Source of the DNA: Phycisphaeraceae bacterium | GTDB taxonomy: Bacteria; Planctomycetota; Phycisphaerae; Phycisphaerales; UBA1924 | Assembly (NCBI GenBank): GCA_019636495.1 | Contig: JAHBXL010000016.1 | Coordinates: 1 to 64,000 of the forward strand | DNA length: 64,000 nt | Direction: 5' to 3' | In this document: positions 29,241 through 38,023 of the stretch, piece after piece | How the letters are laid out: every line of letters starts with the position of its first letter | Numbering within the stretch: the stretch's first letter is position 1 | The notes under the pieces: generated by a model | Told to the model about the DNA's origin: nothing | The model's input: only the letters and a program-made list of their open reading frames with translations | Databases searched by the model: none | Translations under genes and position numbers: made by a program

Positions 29241-29882
29241 ATGAGCCAGTTTGATCAGAATCCGCCGACCTTTGGCGAGCCCGACTTTGCCGAGCCGCGG
29301 CCGGGCTGGCCCACGGGCCTCGGGATCTTCAGCATCGTGTGGGGCTCGCTGGGCGTGCTGTGCGGCGGGTGCACCGTCGCCTCGACCTTTGCCCAGGGGC
29401 CGATGCTGGAGTGGGCCGCGAAGATGCAGGCCCAGGCTCCGCAGACCTCCGGCGCCCCGGCCATGCCGACGGGCCCGATCCCCGCGGAGTTGCACCCCGG
29501 CGCGATGCAAATTCTCTCGGCGGTGATCCACCCGCTTGGCGGCATCATCCTTCTCGTTGCGGGCATCCTGCTGTGCATGCGCAGACCCGTCGCGCGGATG
29601 ACGCATCTGGTCTACGCGGCCGTGAGCCTGCTGGGCACCATCGTCGGCGTCATGGGCGTGATGTCGTGGGTCGGGTCGTTCCGCGCGTTCGAAGCGGCCC
29701 AACCCGACCACGAGTGGGTCGCCTACTTCAATACCTTCAGCAACCCGTCCATGATGGTCGCGCAGACCATCGGCGCCGCGTTCGTCAGCGTGCTTTTCCC
29801 GGTGTTCGTGATCATCTGGTTCGGCATGGTGAAGAAGCGCCCCGAAGACATGGGCGCGGTCGCCCCGGACCAGTACGTGTGA
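29241..29882 (+). CDS. membrane protein of unknown function
   Basis: A 213-residue protein with four hydrophobic segments (about residues 24-48, 90-112, 120-145 and 175-198) and a Pro-rich N-terminus. No family motif is recognised. It starts 11 nt after pheS with TGAGGGG as ribosome-binding site, and its stop overlaps the next start (TGATG), so the three genes are probably one operon. Confidence 0.75.
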   Translation: MSQFDQNPPTFGEPDFAEPRPGWPTGLGIFSIVWGSLGVLCGGCTVASTFAQGPMLEWAAKMQAQAPQTSGAPAMPTGPIPAELHPGAMQILSAVIHPLGGIILLVAGILLCMRRPVARMTHLVYAAVSLLGTIVGVMGVMSWVGSFRAFEAAQPDHEWVAYFNTFSNPSMMVAQTIGAAFVSVLFPVFVIIWFGMVKKRPEDMGAVAPDQYV

Positions 29883-30856
29883 TGCGGCCGATGCCTCAAC
29901 TTCTGGGGATCGACATCGGGGGAACCAAGATCGGCCTGTGCGTGGGCACGCCCGATGGGCACGTGCTGGCGCGACAGTCGATCCCCACCGCCCGCGACCA
30001 ATCGCCCGAGTCGATTCTCGCCGACTGCCGCGACCGCCTCCTCGCGCTGCTCGCGGATGCGGCCGGTGCCAGCGCCGCGCCCGCCGCGGTCGGGGCTTCG
30101 TGCCCCGGCCCGCTCGACTATTCCGGCGGCCGCTTTCTCGACCCGCCCAACATGCCGCGATGGCACGGCTTTGCCATCCGCGACTGGCTGGCCGCGAACT
30201 TCGCGTGCCCGACCGCGTTCATGAACGATGCCAACGCCACCGCGCTGGCGGAGTGGAAATGGGGGGCGGCCCGCGGCACAACCACCGCCATCTTCCTCAC
30301 CATGAGCACCGGGATGGGCGCGGGGCTGATCATCGACGGCAGGCTCTACGAGGGCCCGCTCGGCCTCGCCGGTGAGATCGGGCGCATCCGCCTGCGCGAT
30401 GATGGCCCCGTCGGCTTTGCCAAGCGCGGCAGCGCGGAGGGGTTTCTTTCCGGCCCGGGCATGAGCCAACTGGCGCAGCAGGAGGCGCTCATCTGCACGC
30501 AGCGCGGCGAGGCCTCGATGCTGCGAGAGATCGTCGAGGCGGGAGGGGCCATGAGCGCCGAGGCCCTGTGCGCCGCCGCCGAGTCGGGCGATGCCGCGGC
30601 GCGCCGAGTGACCGACCGCATCGCCGTCGAACTCGGCCGCCTGTGCGCGATCCTGACCGACGTGCTGAACCCCGATGTCATCGTGCTCGGCACCATCGGC
30701 ACGGCCCACCCGGATCTGTTCATTCCCGGCGCAAGCCGGGTGCTGCTCGAAGAGGGCGTGGCCGCATCGGCCCGGCACGTTCGCATCGTGCCCTCCGCGC
30801 TCGCCCATCGCGGCGACCAATCGGCACTGGCGGTCGCAGCGCGCCTGTGTGATTGA
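29882..30856 (+). CDS. ROK-family sugar kinase (glucokinase-like)
   Basis: A 324-residue ASKHA-fold kinase. ATP-binding phosphate-1 loop LLGIDIGGTKIG, the NDANATALAEWKWGAARG segment with catalytic Asp, and STGMGAGLIIDGRLYEGPLGLAGEIG. ROK enzymes usually continue with GH and a Cys cluster (C-x-C-G-x-x-G-C-x-E) that binds zinc; here these positions read GRI and PVGFAKRGSAEG, so the zinc site is absent. The substrate may be glucose or another sugar. The start at 29882 overlaps the previous stop; 29891 is an in-frame alternative. Confidence 0.85.
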   Translation: MRPMPQLLGIDIGGTKIGLCVGTPDGHVLARQSIPTARDQSPESILADCRDRLLALLADAAGASAAPAAVGASCPGPLDYSGGRFLDPPNMPRWHGFAIRDWLAANFACPTAFMNDANATALAEWKWGAARGTTTAIFLTMSTGMGAGLIIDGRLYEGPLGLAGEIGRIRLRDDGPVGFAKRGSAEGFLSGPGMSQLAQQEALICTQRGEASMLREIVEAGGAMSAEALCAAAESGDAAARRVTDRIAVELGRLCAILTDVLNPDVIVLGTIGTAHPDLFIPGASRVLLEEGVAASARHVRIVPSALAHRGDQSALAVAARLCD

Positions 30857-31081
30857 AGCACGCCGGTTCACGCGCAGCGAAGCCCGTTCTTATCGGCCCC
30901 GTCCCCGTAACGCGCCAATCTGGGAAGCGGCTGGCGGTTCTGGCATCGCGCGCAGCACGGACCGACCGCTGTTCGTGGCCGGCGCGCCGGCTGAATGTGA
31001 TCTTCTGGATGTCGCGTGGGCAACGCCGGCGCCGCCGGACCTTGTGTTTCCGCCCACGCGGCTCCAATGAAAGGGAAGATC

Positions 31082-31816
31082 ATGAAGACCCGTACGTTCT
31101 CTGTCGTCGCCTTCGCCGCCGTGTCGGGCATCGCCGCCATCGCGCAGGCCGACCCGCAGTACACCGTGGTCAACGCACCCCCGGGCGCGGAACTGGGCCA
31201 CCCCGCGATCCTCTCGAACATGTACGGCGGCACGTGGGGCGCATCGGGCGTGCACGTGACCAACGGCACCCACGGCGCGATGCGCGTCATGGACGCGGGG
31301 GCATCGGCGGGCATGAGCATCCCCGTGGCCGCGCCCGAACTGGCGCAGGACGATGTCTGGGCCGGCAATCTGGTTTCGGTCGCGGTCCGCGCCCGCTACG
31401 CCGGCGACAGCCACATCTTCGGCTGGATCGATGATACCGCCGCGGAACCCGCCTTCGCGCCGATCATCTCGACGCACACGCTCAACAGCCCGGTCATGTT
31501 GGAAGTGAGTTCCAACTTCCGCTGGGCCCTGCACAACACCTCGACGGGCCTGATGTTCACCAGTGCGCCCTGGAGCAATGCCGGCGTCGGCTCGCGCTCC
31601 GCCGAGACCTTTGACCAGTTGGTCACCTATCACGTGACCGGCCCATCGGGCCTCAGTGAGATCGCGCTGTTCTGGGAGGACCGCATCGGCGGCCAGAGCG
31701 CCGACTACGACTACAACGACGCGGTCATCACCATCGCCGCGGTTCCCGCCCCCGGCGCCGGAGCGCTCGCGGCCATCGGTCTGATCGGCCTCGTCGGCTC
31801 CCGCCGTCGCAAATGA
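31082..31816 (+). CDS. exported protein with PEP-CTERM-like sorting tail
   Basis: A 244-residue protein. Signal peptide MKTRTFSVVAFAAVSGIAAIAQA, a beta-rich body with FWEDRIGGQSADYDYNDAVITI (the D-x-D-Y-N-D pattern of DUF4114-type domains) and a C-terminus VPAPGAGALAAIGLIGLV followed by SRRRK. That tail is the planctomycete variant of the PEP-CTERM exosortase signal, so the protein is probably exported and processed at the outer surface. AAGGGAAG precedes the ATG. A strong terminator follows. Confidence 0.82.
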   Translation: MKTRTFSVVAFAAVSGIAAIAQADPQYTVVNAPPGAELGHPAILSNMYGGTWGASGVHVTNGTHGAMRVMDAGASAGMSIPVAAPELAQDDVWAGNLVSVAVRARYAGDSHIFGWIDDTAAEPAFAPIISTHTLNSPVMLEVSSNFRWALHNTSTGLMFTSAPWSNAGVGSRSAETFDQLVTYHVTGPSGLSEIALFWEDRIGGQSADYDYNDAVITIAAVPAPGAGALAAIGLIGLVGSRRRK

Positions 31817-31866
31817 ACCCCGCCTGACTCTCGTCCCACGAGCCTCTTCGTGTTCCCTCCGTGCGC

Positions 31867-31900
31867 GGCCCCGCATCCCACAAGATGCGGGGCCGTTTTC
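31867..31900 (+). terminator. Rho-independent terminator after the PEP-CTERM-like gene
   Basis: A perfect 11-bp stem GGCCCCGCATC / GATGCGGGGCC, 6-nt loop, then GTTTTC. It lies at the convergence with the next minus-strand gene. Confidence 0.85.
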
Positions 31901-32609
31901 ACTTTTCCACCAGCAGCCCCAGCAGCCCCGGCCGCTCAAGGGGCGTCACCTCGTACAGCACCAGCGCGCCCGCCTGCGCTCGGAAGATCGAGAGCCTTCC
32001 ATCGGCTCGCGGCGTGTCCGGGAGTGACATCGCGCTGATGTCTCCCCCGACCCAGTTGCCCATGGGCTTGGACGGGTCCGCTGGTGTGCCATCAGGCGGC
32101 GGAGTGCCGCGTCCCGAAAGAGCCTTGATGTCCCCACCCGTCCAGTTGCCCATCAACGCGGCGGGGTCCTCGATCTTCCGGTCGTCGCGCAGATGGTCGA
32201 TCAGCACCAGCGTCGGGTGGGTGTTGATGCGGGCCATGAGAATCAGCGTCTTGTCGCCCACCACGCGGCCCTCGTACGCATCGCCGTACGCCCAGCCCAG
32301 GATCTCCAGGCCCGCCGGCTCCTCGCGCAGGCCAAGGCCCGTTCCGAAACGCTCCCGTACGGTGCGCACGAACTCCGGTTCGGTCGTGCAGACGAACTCG
32401 GGTACAAAGCCGTGATCGATGAGCTTCTGGTAGACCTGCGAAGGCGGCACCGTCTTCGGCCCCTCACGCGTCAGAAACACCCACGCGCCGACCGCGAACA
32501 GCACCGCCAGCAGCGCAAGCAGCACCACCAGCCGGGTGTTGCTGCCGCCGCGGCGGGCTCGACAGGGGTTCGCGATGGTGCGATGGTTCACGAGTGATCT
32601 TTCGGGCAC
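31899..32609 (-). CDS. single-pass membrane protein of unknown function
   Basis: About 236 residues from a GTG start at 32609 (alternative GTG at 32591; an ATG at 32702 would overlap the divergent gene). One transmembrane helix near the N-terminus (RLVVLLALLAVLFAVGAWVF), then a soluble domain. The repeated phrase MGNWxGGDIxA occurs twice, about 35 residues apart, separated by a Pro-rich link. No family is recognised. A TACACT box lies 15 nt before the GTG. Confidence 0.6.
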   Translation of the reverse strand: MPERSLVNHRTIANPCRARRGGSNTRLVVLLALLAVLFAVGAWVFLTREGPKTVPPSQVYQKLIDHGFVPEFVCTTEPEFVRTVRERFGTGLGLREEPAGLEILGWAYGDAYEGRVVGDKTLILMARINTHPTLVLIDHLRDDRKIEDPAALMGNWTGGDIKALSGRGTPPPDGTPADPSKPMGNWVGGDISAMSLPDTPRADGRLSIFRAQAGALVLYEVTPLERPGLLGLLVEK

Positions 32610-32682
32610 GACGGGCGACCGGAGAGTGTATGTTCGCGGCCCAGCGCTTGCGTTGGGGCAAGCGCGAGGGCACAATCTCCCT

Positions 32683-33456
32683 GTGCCGAGCCCGCCGATC
32701 ACCCCGACCGACCGTCCGGCCGCCTCGGTGATCGTGCCGACCTACAACGAGGCCGCGATCATCGCCACGCTCATCCGGCGTCTCGACGATGTGCGCGACC
32801 GATCAGGCATCGATTTCGAACTGATCATCGTCGATGACGACAGCCCCGATGGCACCGCCGCGGCGGCGCACGCGCTGGAGGCCCCGTGGGTGCACGTGGT
32901 CGATCGTCGCGCGCTGCGGAGTCTGTCGGGCGCGGTGGTCGATGGCTTCGCCCGGGCGCGGGCCGATGTGTTGGTCGTGATGGACGCGGACCTGACGCAC
33001 CCGCCCGAGGCGGTTCCGGACCTGATCGCGGCGATCCGTGCGGGCGCGCCGATGGCGATCGGCTCGCGCTATGTCGAGGGCGGCACGACCGATCCGCGCT
33101 GGCCCACGTGGCGGCGGTTGGCGAGCCGCGCCGGGTCGATGCTGGTCCGGCCGATCGCGCGAACGACCGACCCGCTGTCGGGGTTCTTGGCCGTGCGGCG
33201 CGATGTGCTTGCCGCGGCGGGGACCATACGCACGAGGGGGTTCAAGATCGGACTTGAAATCATCGTGCGGGCGAGAGTGCGCCGGATCATCGACATCCCG
33301 ATTCACTTCGTGGACCGCGACCGCGGCACGAGCAAGGCCTCGGCACGCGAGGCCGCGCGCTTCCTGCTGCAGGTCGGCCGTCTCTACGCGGTCGCTCTCG
33401 GTCGCATCTTCGCGACACCGCGCGGCCCACGAGCCGACAGAGAGCCGCACGCATGA
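32683..33456 (+). CDS. GT2 glycosyltransferase, polyprenol-phosphate mannose synthase-like
   Basis: A GT-A-fold enzyme of the dolichyl-phosphate mannose synthase group: it loads a sugar from a nucleotide donor onto polyprenyl phosphate. Motifs: ASVIVPTYNEAAIIATLIRR (start of the domain), the DDDSPDGT motif, VMDADLTHPPE with the DxD metal site and SRYVEGG, and IPIHFVDRDRGTSK. There is no C-terminal membrane anchor. A GTG start at 32683 is preferred because it directly precedes the domain. The stop overlaps the start of the next gene (ATGA), so the two products are likely partners. Confidence 0.85.
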   Translation: MPSPPITPTDRPAASVIVPTYNEAAIIATLIRRLDDVRDRSGIDFELIIVDDDSPDGTAAAAHALEAPWVHVVDRRALRSLSGAVVDGFARARADVLVVMDADLTHPPEAVPDLIAAIRAGAPMAIGSRYVEGGTTDPRWPTWRRLASRAGSMLVRPIARTTDPLSGFLAVRRDVLAAAGTIRTRGFKIGLEIIVRARVRRIIDIPIHFVDRDRGTSKASAREAARFLLQVGRLYAVALGRIFATPRGPRADREPHA

Positions 33457-35552
33457 CCCCTTCAACCGAGCAACCGCCCGCGCCATCCCGCGCCGGCGCC
33501 GCGGCGTGCATCATCGTCATCGCGCTCGTGTGCGCCGCGGTCTTCGGCCGCGTAACGGGCCACGCGATGCTCGAGTACGATGACCGCTACCACGTCGCGG
33601 ACAACCCGCACCTCGCGCAGATCAACTCGCGCAGTGTCTCGCACTTCTGGCACGAGCCCTACGGAAACCTCTACATCCCCGTCGCCTACAGCGTCTTCGC
33701 GATCGAGGTCGCCGCGATCAAGGCGCTGACCGGCGAGCAGCGCACCCCTCGCATCGACCCGATGCTCCTGCACGCGGTCAAGGTCGCGCTGCACGCGGCC
33801 AACGCCGCCATGGTGTTCGTCCTGCTCCGCCGAATCGTCCGAGCCACCGCCGCTGCATTGCTCGGCGCGCTGCTCTTTGCGATGCACCCCTTGCAGGTCG
33901 AATCGGTCGCGTGGATCTCCGAAACGCGCGGCCTGCTCGCGGCGATGTTCGGCCTCGCGGCGACGCTGGCCCTCTGGAGCGCGGTGGCGCCGGGTGCAGA
34001 GCGAGCGGCACGCATCGCCGCGCCGAGCGATGCCGAGTCGCAGGATCGGGGCCCCGCGCTGCGCGTGCGTGTGCCCGCCCGCGCACTGTGGTACGCGCTC
34101 GGCCTCGTGTTGTTGGCGCTCGCGCTGCTCAGCAAGCCCTCGGCGGTCACGATGCCCATCGTCGCCGCGGCGGCGCTTTGGGCCGGTCGCGTGCCCACGC
34201 GCCGGATCATCCTCGCCATCGCGCCGTGGCTGGCGATGAGCATCGCGATGGTCATCATCACGCAGCGCGTGCAGGATGCCGCAGCGCTCGGCGAAATGCC
34301 GGCGCTCTGGCAGCGCCCGCTGGTCGCGGCGGATGCGCTCTGCTTCTACGCGGCAAAACTCACGTGGCCCGCCGGGCTCGCGCCCGATTACGGCCGCACG
34401 CCCGCACACGTGCTCAGCGGAGGGTGGCCGTGGGCCGCGCTCGCGATCGTCCTCCTCGCCGGCGCGCTCGCGCTTCTCCTTGCCCGACGGTCCCGTGTCG
34501 CCGCCGCTGGCGCGGCGATCGTCGTCGGCTCGCTCGCGCCTGTCCTCGGACTTGCGACCTTCCACCACCAGGCGATCTCGACCGTCGCCGACCGCTACAT
34601 GTACGTCTCGCTGGCGGGCATCGCGCTGCTGGTCGCGGCGGCGCTTGCGCCGGTGCGTTCACGCTGGTTGTGGGCAAGTGTGTGCGCCGTGCTTGTCGCG
34701 CTGGGCTGGCACTCCTTCGCGCAGTCGGCGCACTGGGCCGACGACGTCACCCTCTGGTCGCACAACGTCGCCGTCGTTCCGCGATGCCCGGTGGCGCAGA
34801 ACAACCTCGGCCGCGCGTTGCAGGTCCGCGGCCAACTGCGCGAGGCCGAGCCGTTGCTTCTCCGCGCGCTCGAGTCCGACCCGCGCTCGCCGATGGTGCT
34901 TGTCAACCTCGCCGAGTTGCGGGAATCGCAGGGCTGCGCCGCGGATGCCGAGGACCTCTACCGCCGTGCGCTGGACGCCCCGACCTTTTCGCCGCGTGCC
35001 GCGGTCGGGCTCGGCGTGCTGCTGGCGCAGGCGGGCCGCATCGCCGAGGCCCGCGCGATGTTCGAGCGAGTCCTCGCCGCCGACCCGGACCATCCCGAGG
35101 CGCTCAACAACCTCGCCGTGATCCTCCTCAACGCCGGGGAATCGGCCGACGCCGCGACGTTGCTCGACCGGCTCCTTGCCAGCAAGCCCAACCACGCCGA
35201 GGCGCTCGCCAACCGGGCGCTCCTGCACGCGCGGGCACAGCAATGGCGGCAGGCCGGGACCCGATGGCGGCAGGCCGCGGCCGCCGGACTGACGGGCGCC
35301 TGGGTCTACATGCGGGCCGCCGATGCATTCGCCATGGCCGACGAGGCGCCCGCGGCCGAAGAGTGCTATGTCGCGGCGGCGCAGGCCGATCCCCGCGCGT
35401 ACGAGCCGTTCAACAACCTCGGCCTGCTCTATATCCGGCAGCGTCGCTACCAGGAAGCGGCACACGCGTTCGAACTCGCGCTGGAGCGCGCGCCCGATGC
35501 GCCCGAAGCGCAGGAGAACCTGCGCAACGCGCGCCGACTTCTTGGGAAGTGA
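33453..35552 (+). CDS. TMTC-like membrane GT-C protein with C-terminal TPR repeats
   Basis: A 699-residue protein. The first 430 residues hold about ten hydrophobic helices with an early acidic loop (MLEYDDRYHVADNPHL) resembling the catalytic Asp-Asp of GT-C enzymes, and HPLQVESVAWISETRGLL as in TMTC/DUF1736-type proteins. Residues 440-699 are tetratricopeptide repeats (AQNNLGRALQVRGQLREAEP, PEALNNLAVILLNAGESADA, YEPFNNLGLLYIRQRRYQEA). In animals TMTC proteins O-mannosylate proteins using dolichyl-phosphate mannose. Here the upstream overlapping gene could supply the lipid-linked sugar. The exact acceptor is unknown. Confidence 0.78.
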   Translation: MTPSTEQPPAPSRAGAAACIIVIALVCAAVFGRVTGHAMLEYDDRYHVADNPHLAQINSRSVSHFWHEPYGNLYIPVAYSVFAIEVAAIKALTGEQRTPRIDPMLLHAVKVALHAANAAMVFVLLRRIVRATAAALLGALLFAMHPLQVESVAWISETRGLLAAMFGLAATLALWSAVAPGAERAARIAAPSDAESQDRGPALRVRVPARALWYALGLVLLALALLSKPSAVTMPIVAAAALWAGRVPTRRIILAIAPWLAMSIAMVIITQRVQDAAALGEMPALWQRPLVAADALCFYAAKLTWPAGLAPDYGRTPAHVLSGGWPWAALAIVLLAGALALLLARRSRVAAAGAAIVVGSLAPVLGLATFHHQAISTVADRYMYVSLAGIALLVAAALAPVRSRWLWASVCAVLVALGWHSFAQSAHWADDVTLWSHNVAVVPRCPVAQNNLGRALQVRGQLREAEPLLLRALESDPRSPMVLVNLAELRESQGCAADAEDLYRRALDAPTFSPRAAVGLGVLLAQAGRIAEARAMFERVLAADPDHPEALNNLAVILLNAGESADAATLLDRLLASKPNHAEALANRALLHARAQQWRQAGTRWRQAAAAGLTGAWVYMRAADAFAMADEAPAAEECYVAAAQADPRAYEPFNNLGLLYIRQRRYQEAAHAFELALERAPDAPEAQENLRNARRLLGK

Positions 35553-35589
35553 GACGCCCGAACGGAGAACGCGGCAGCCGCGCATGGAC

Positions 35590-36774
35590 TCAGCGTCGTC
35601 TTCGCCCCGCGGCGATCGCCCCGAGCCCCAACAGCGCGGCCGCGCCCGGTGCTGGGATGCCGGTGGCGATCATGATCGCGGTGCTGCCGTCTGCCAGACG
35701 CGCGCCGTAGGCGAAATCGCCGGCCTGGTTGAGGCCGTCGGGGTTGAAGAACAACTCGACGACCGTCGAATCGAGCAAGGGGTCGCCGACGGCGACAAGG
35801 GTCTGCAGCGGCCCGCCGAACATGTCGGTGTAGTGGATGCGCTCGACGCCGCCATTGGCCGCACCGAGTCGTGCGAACACGACCGCGCCGGCATCGTTCG
35901 CGGCGGGCTCGGAGAGGTAGGGGGGGTCGATGAAGTGCTGGCCGTGAATGGTGATGATCGAGCCGCCCGGCGCTCGCGCAAACACGCCGCCGACCCCGGA
36001 TGCGACCTCGAGCCCGGTGAAGACGATGGTGTCGTTGCTGACCGCCGGGCCGCGGACGTTCTGGAACTGGTCGCGCCCGACAATGGTGATGATGGTGCCG
36101 TCATCGCCGATGGAGAGGATGCCGGAGTTGACGATGCCGTTGACGGGGAAGGCATCGAACAGCGTGTATGTGCGTCCGCCGGCGCCGGAGCGAGCCCGCC
36201 CGAAGCCGCGCGCGCCGAAGTTGTCGCCCACGATGGTGATGTGCGAGCCGCCGGGCTGCACGGCCAGCAGCGCGGCCTGTCCCGCAGCGTTGCGGAAGTC
36301 GCCCAGGATCGTTCCGATGGATCCGCCACCCATGAACGCGCCGGCATACGAGCCGAAATTATCGCCGCGGATGGTCAGCAGTGTTCCGCCGGCCGACCGC
36401 GTGAAGATCGCGCTGCGGCCATCGACGTCGATGTCGGTGAAACACATCGCGCCGCTGCTGCTCATGCTCGGGTGTGAGATCTCGGGAGAAGCGAAGTTCT
36501 GGCCGCGGATGGTGAGGAGAACGCCCCCGGCGGCGGGCGGGGCGGAGGGCTGCAGGCCGAACATCCCGGCGCCGCCTGGCGTTGCCGCGCGGAACGTGAG
36601 CAGGTCGCCATCGGACAGGGCGACGGCGACACTGAGCGACTCCGCGCCGCGATACACCGCATACTGCGTGATCTGTGCTCGCGCCGGGATTGCACCGAAG
36701 CAGCAAATCGCCATCCCCACGGCGATCGCGCGGCGCACAAGGTCGGTCCACCGTTGACGGCGTTGTGGGAACAT
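35590..36774 (-). CDS. exported NxxGxxxAF-repeat protein with PEP-CTERM-like tail
   Basis: A 394-residue protein. Signal peptide to about residue 34 (AICCFGAIPARAQ), then repeated beta units of about 50-60 residues that contain variants of the N-x-x-G-x-x-x-F motif (NDAGAVVFARL, SSSGAMCFTDI, NQAGDFAYGARL) and GG(S/T)xxTIxGxxF phrases. The tail IPAPGAAALLGLGAIAAGRRRR is a PEP-CTERM variant. The start at 36774 follows GGAGGAGA. It is the second protein of this export class in the window. Confidence 0.8.
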   Translation of the reverse strand: MFPQRRQRWTDLVRRAIAVGMAICCFGAIPARAQITQYAVYRGAESLSVAVALSDGDLLTFRAATPGGAGMFGLQPSAPPAAGGVLLTIRGQNFASPEISHPSMSSSGAMCFTDIDVDGRSAIFTRSAGGTLLTIRGDNFGSYAGAFMGGGSIGTILGDFRNAAGQAALLAVQPGGSHITIVGDNFGARGFGRARSGAGGRTYTLFDAFPVNGIVNSGILSIGDDGTIITIVGRDQFQNVRGPAVSNDTIVFTGLEVASGVGGVFARAPGGSIITIHGQHFIDPPYLSEPAANDAGAVVFARLGAANGGVERIHYTDMFGGPLQTLVAVGDPLLDSTVVELFFNPDGLNQAGDFAYGARLADGSTAIMIATGIPAPGAAALLGLGAIAAGRRRR

Positions 36775-36922
36775 CGCTCTCTCCTCCGCCCGGTTGACAA
36801 AGCACGCGGTTTCCACGCCGCGAGCCGATGGGCGGTCTCTTGACTACAGCCTAACACAGAACGGACGAAATGCCAAGAGTGATGGTCCAAGAACTCGGGC
36901 GGATGGAGCAGATTGATGTGAT

Positions 36923-37759
36923 TCAGGGAAGCACGGGCGGCACCAGAGGCCAAGGGCAGCCGCACTCGGGGCAGCGCTCCGGCCCGGTGTCGACGGCGAC
37001 GCCCTCGAGGGTCGAAATTGTGGAGGGCAAGTGGTCAAGCGCGTAGCCACAATCGAGGCAGCAGCGGTTCAACAACCTCGACTGATGGCGGCGGGAGGCG
37101 GTCGAGACGAAGGCCATCAAGCCGAACATCCCAAGGAATGGCACCAGGGTGACCAACGGAGCGAACGAACTCTGTGGTGAGAGGAGCGGCAATGCAATGG
37201 CCGGCACCATCCAGAATGTCAAGAGGACTGACATCTTGCCTGAGGAAGCGGCGACCAAGTAGAAGCGTCCTCGTGAGCCGACCTGCCGCAGGATGTGCGA
37301 TTTGGCGTGCTCGCGGCGGTTTGCAAGCACATGAGAGAGCGCCTGCAGGTCGCGACAGGTGAGTGCGCCTTGAGATTGTGCGCGTAAGGCCCGTCGAACA
37401 TGGGCGGTACGCTCGCGCGCAATCGGCACCAGTGCCGTGTCAACGCGACCGATCAACGCGAACAAGAGGATCGGCAGATATGTCATGGCCCCCAGCCACT
37501 TGACAGCATCCCGAGCCGATTGCGAGTAGCCTCTGCTTAAAGGGGATGCTGCCCAAAGCAGAAGGAACACATACACGAACATTGCCGCGACAGCGATGAC
37601 CGCGCTCGGGCGCACCGCGATCGTGCGCGACCTGATTCGGACTCTCCAACGTGCAGAGGGACGCCCCAGTCGGATTTGTCTGGCACGCGGCGCGGGCTTG
37701 GCGAGATTGAGTGCCCGGGAATACAAATCCCAGTTTGAGTAGCGAGGCATTCGCGGCAT
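36923..37759 (-). CDS. membrane protein with C-terminal zinc ribbon
   Basis: A 278-residue protein with four hydrophobic segments (about 50-70, 88-105, 176-192 and 196-215) and a C-terminal zinc ribbon: CCLDCGYAL...ERCPECGCPW. This 'CxxCGYxL ... CPECG' ending is common in planctomycete proteins, where its role is unknown. The gene is less GC-rich than its neighbours. The start lies 6 nt after a TAATCT box and has no Shine-Dalgarno. Confidence 0.72.
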   Translation of the reverse strand: MPRMPRYSNWDLYSRALNLAKPAPRARQIRLGRPSARWRVRIRSRTIAVRPSAVIAVAAMFVYVFLLLWAASPLSRGYSQSARDAVKWLGAMTYLPILLFALIGRVDTALVPIARERTAHVRRALRAQSQGALTCRDLQALSHVLANRREHAKSHILRQVGSRGRFYLVAASSGKMSVLLTFWMVPAIALPLLSPQSSFAPLVTLVPFLGMFGLMAFVSTASRRHQSRLLNRCCLDCGYALDHLPSTISTLEGVAVDTGPERCPECGCPWPLVPPVLP

Positions 37760-37765
37760 CTGTGC

Positions 37766-37771
37766 AGATTA
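37766..37771 (-). promoter_or_regulatory. candidate -10 box (TAATCT) of a leaderless mRNA
   Basis: Minus strand: CGG-TAATCT, then 6 nt (GCACAG), then the ATG at 37759. No Shine-Dalgarno. Confidence 0.5.
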
Positions 37772-37978
37772 CCGCAAAACCCTTACGTTTGGACAAGCAA
37801 CTTCGGCGAACACGACCGCTAGCCCAATGATGGGCCAGCCGTGCTGATGCCGGAGAAGGTCCAGTTCCCTCGGCACCCCTGCCCTGTGGACAGGCAGCAA
37901 TGCTGCGAAGCTCTGCTCCGGTAATCTTGGCGCATCAATGAAGAGAGCACATGGTGAGGAAGTGCTGCCTACGCCAAC

Positions 37979-38014
37979 CCGGGGCTTCGGTCCCAGAGCG
38001 GACCTCAGCCCCGG
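37979..38014 (-). terminator. hairpin downstream of thrS
   Basis: A two-part hairpin: outer stem CCGGGGCT / AGCCCCGG, inner stem GGTCC / GGACC, starting 10 nt after the thrS stop. There is no T tract, so it may be an RNA 3' stabiliser rather than an intrinsic terminator. Confidence 0.5.
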
Positions 38015-38023
38015 CATCGGCCA

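Noticed and set aside
37769..38017. 82-residue frame between thrS and the zinc-ribbon membrane protein
   Set aside because: No Shine-Dalgarno, atypical composition, and it overlaps both the candidate promoter and the hairpin of its neighbours.
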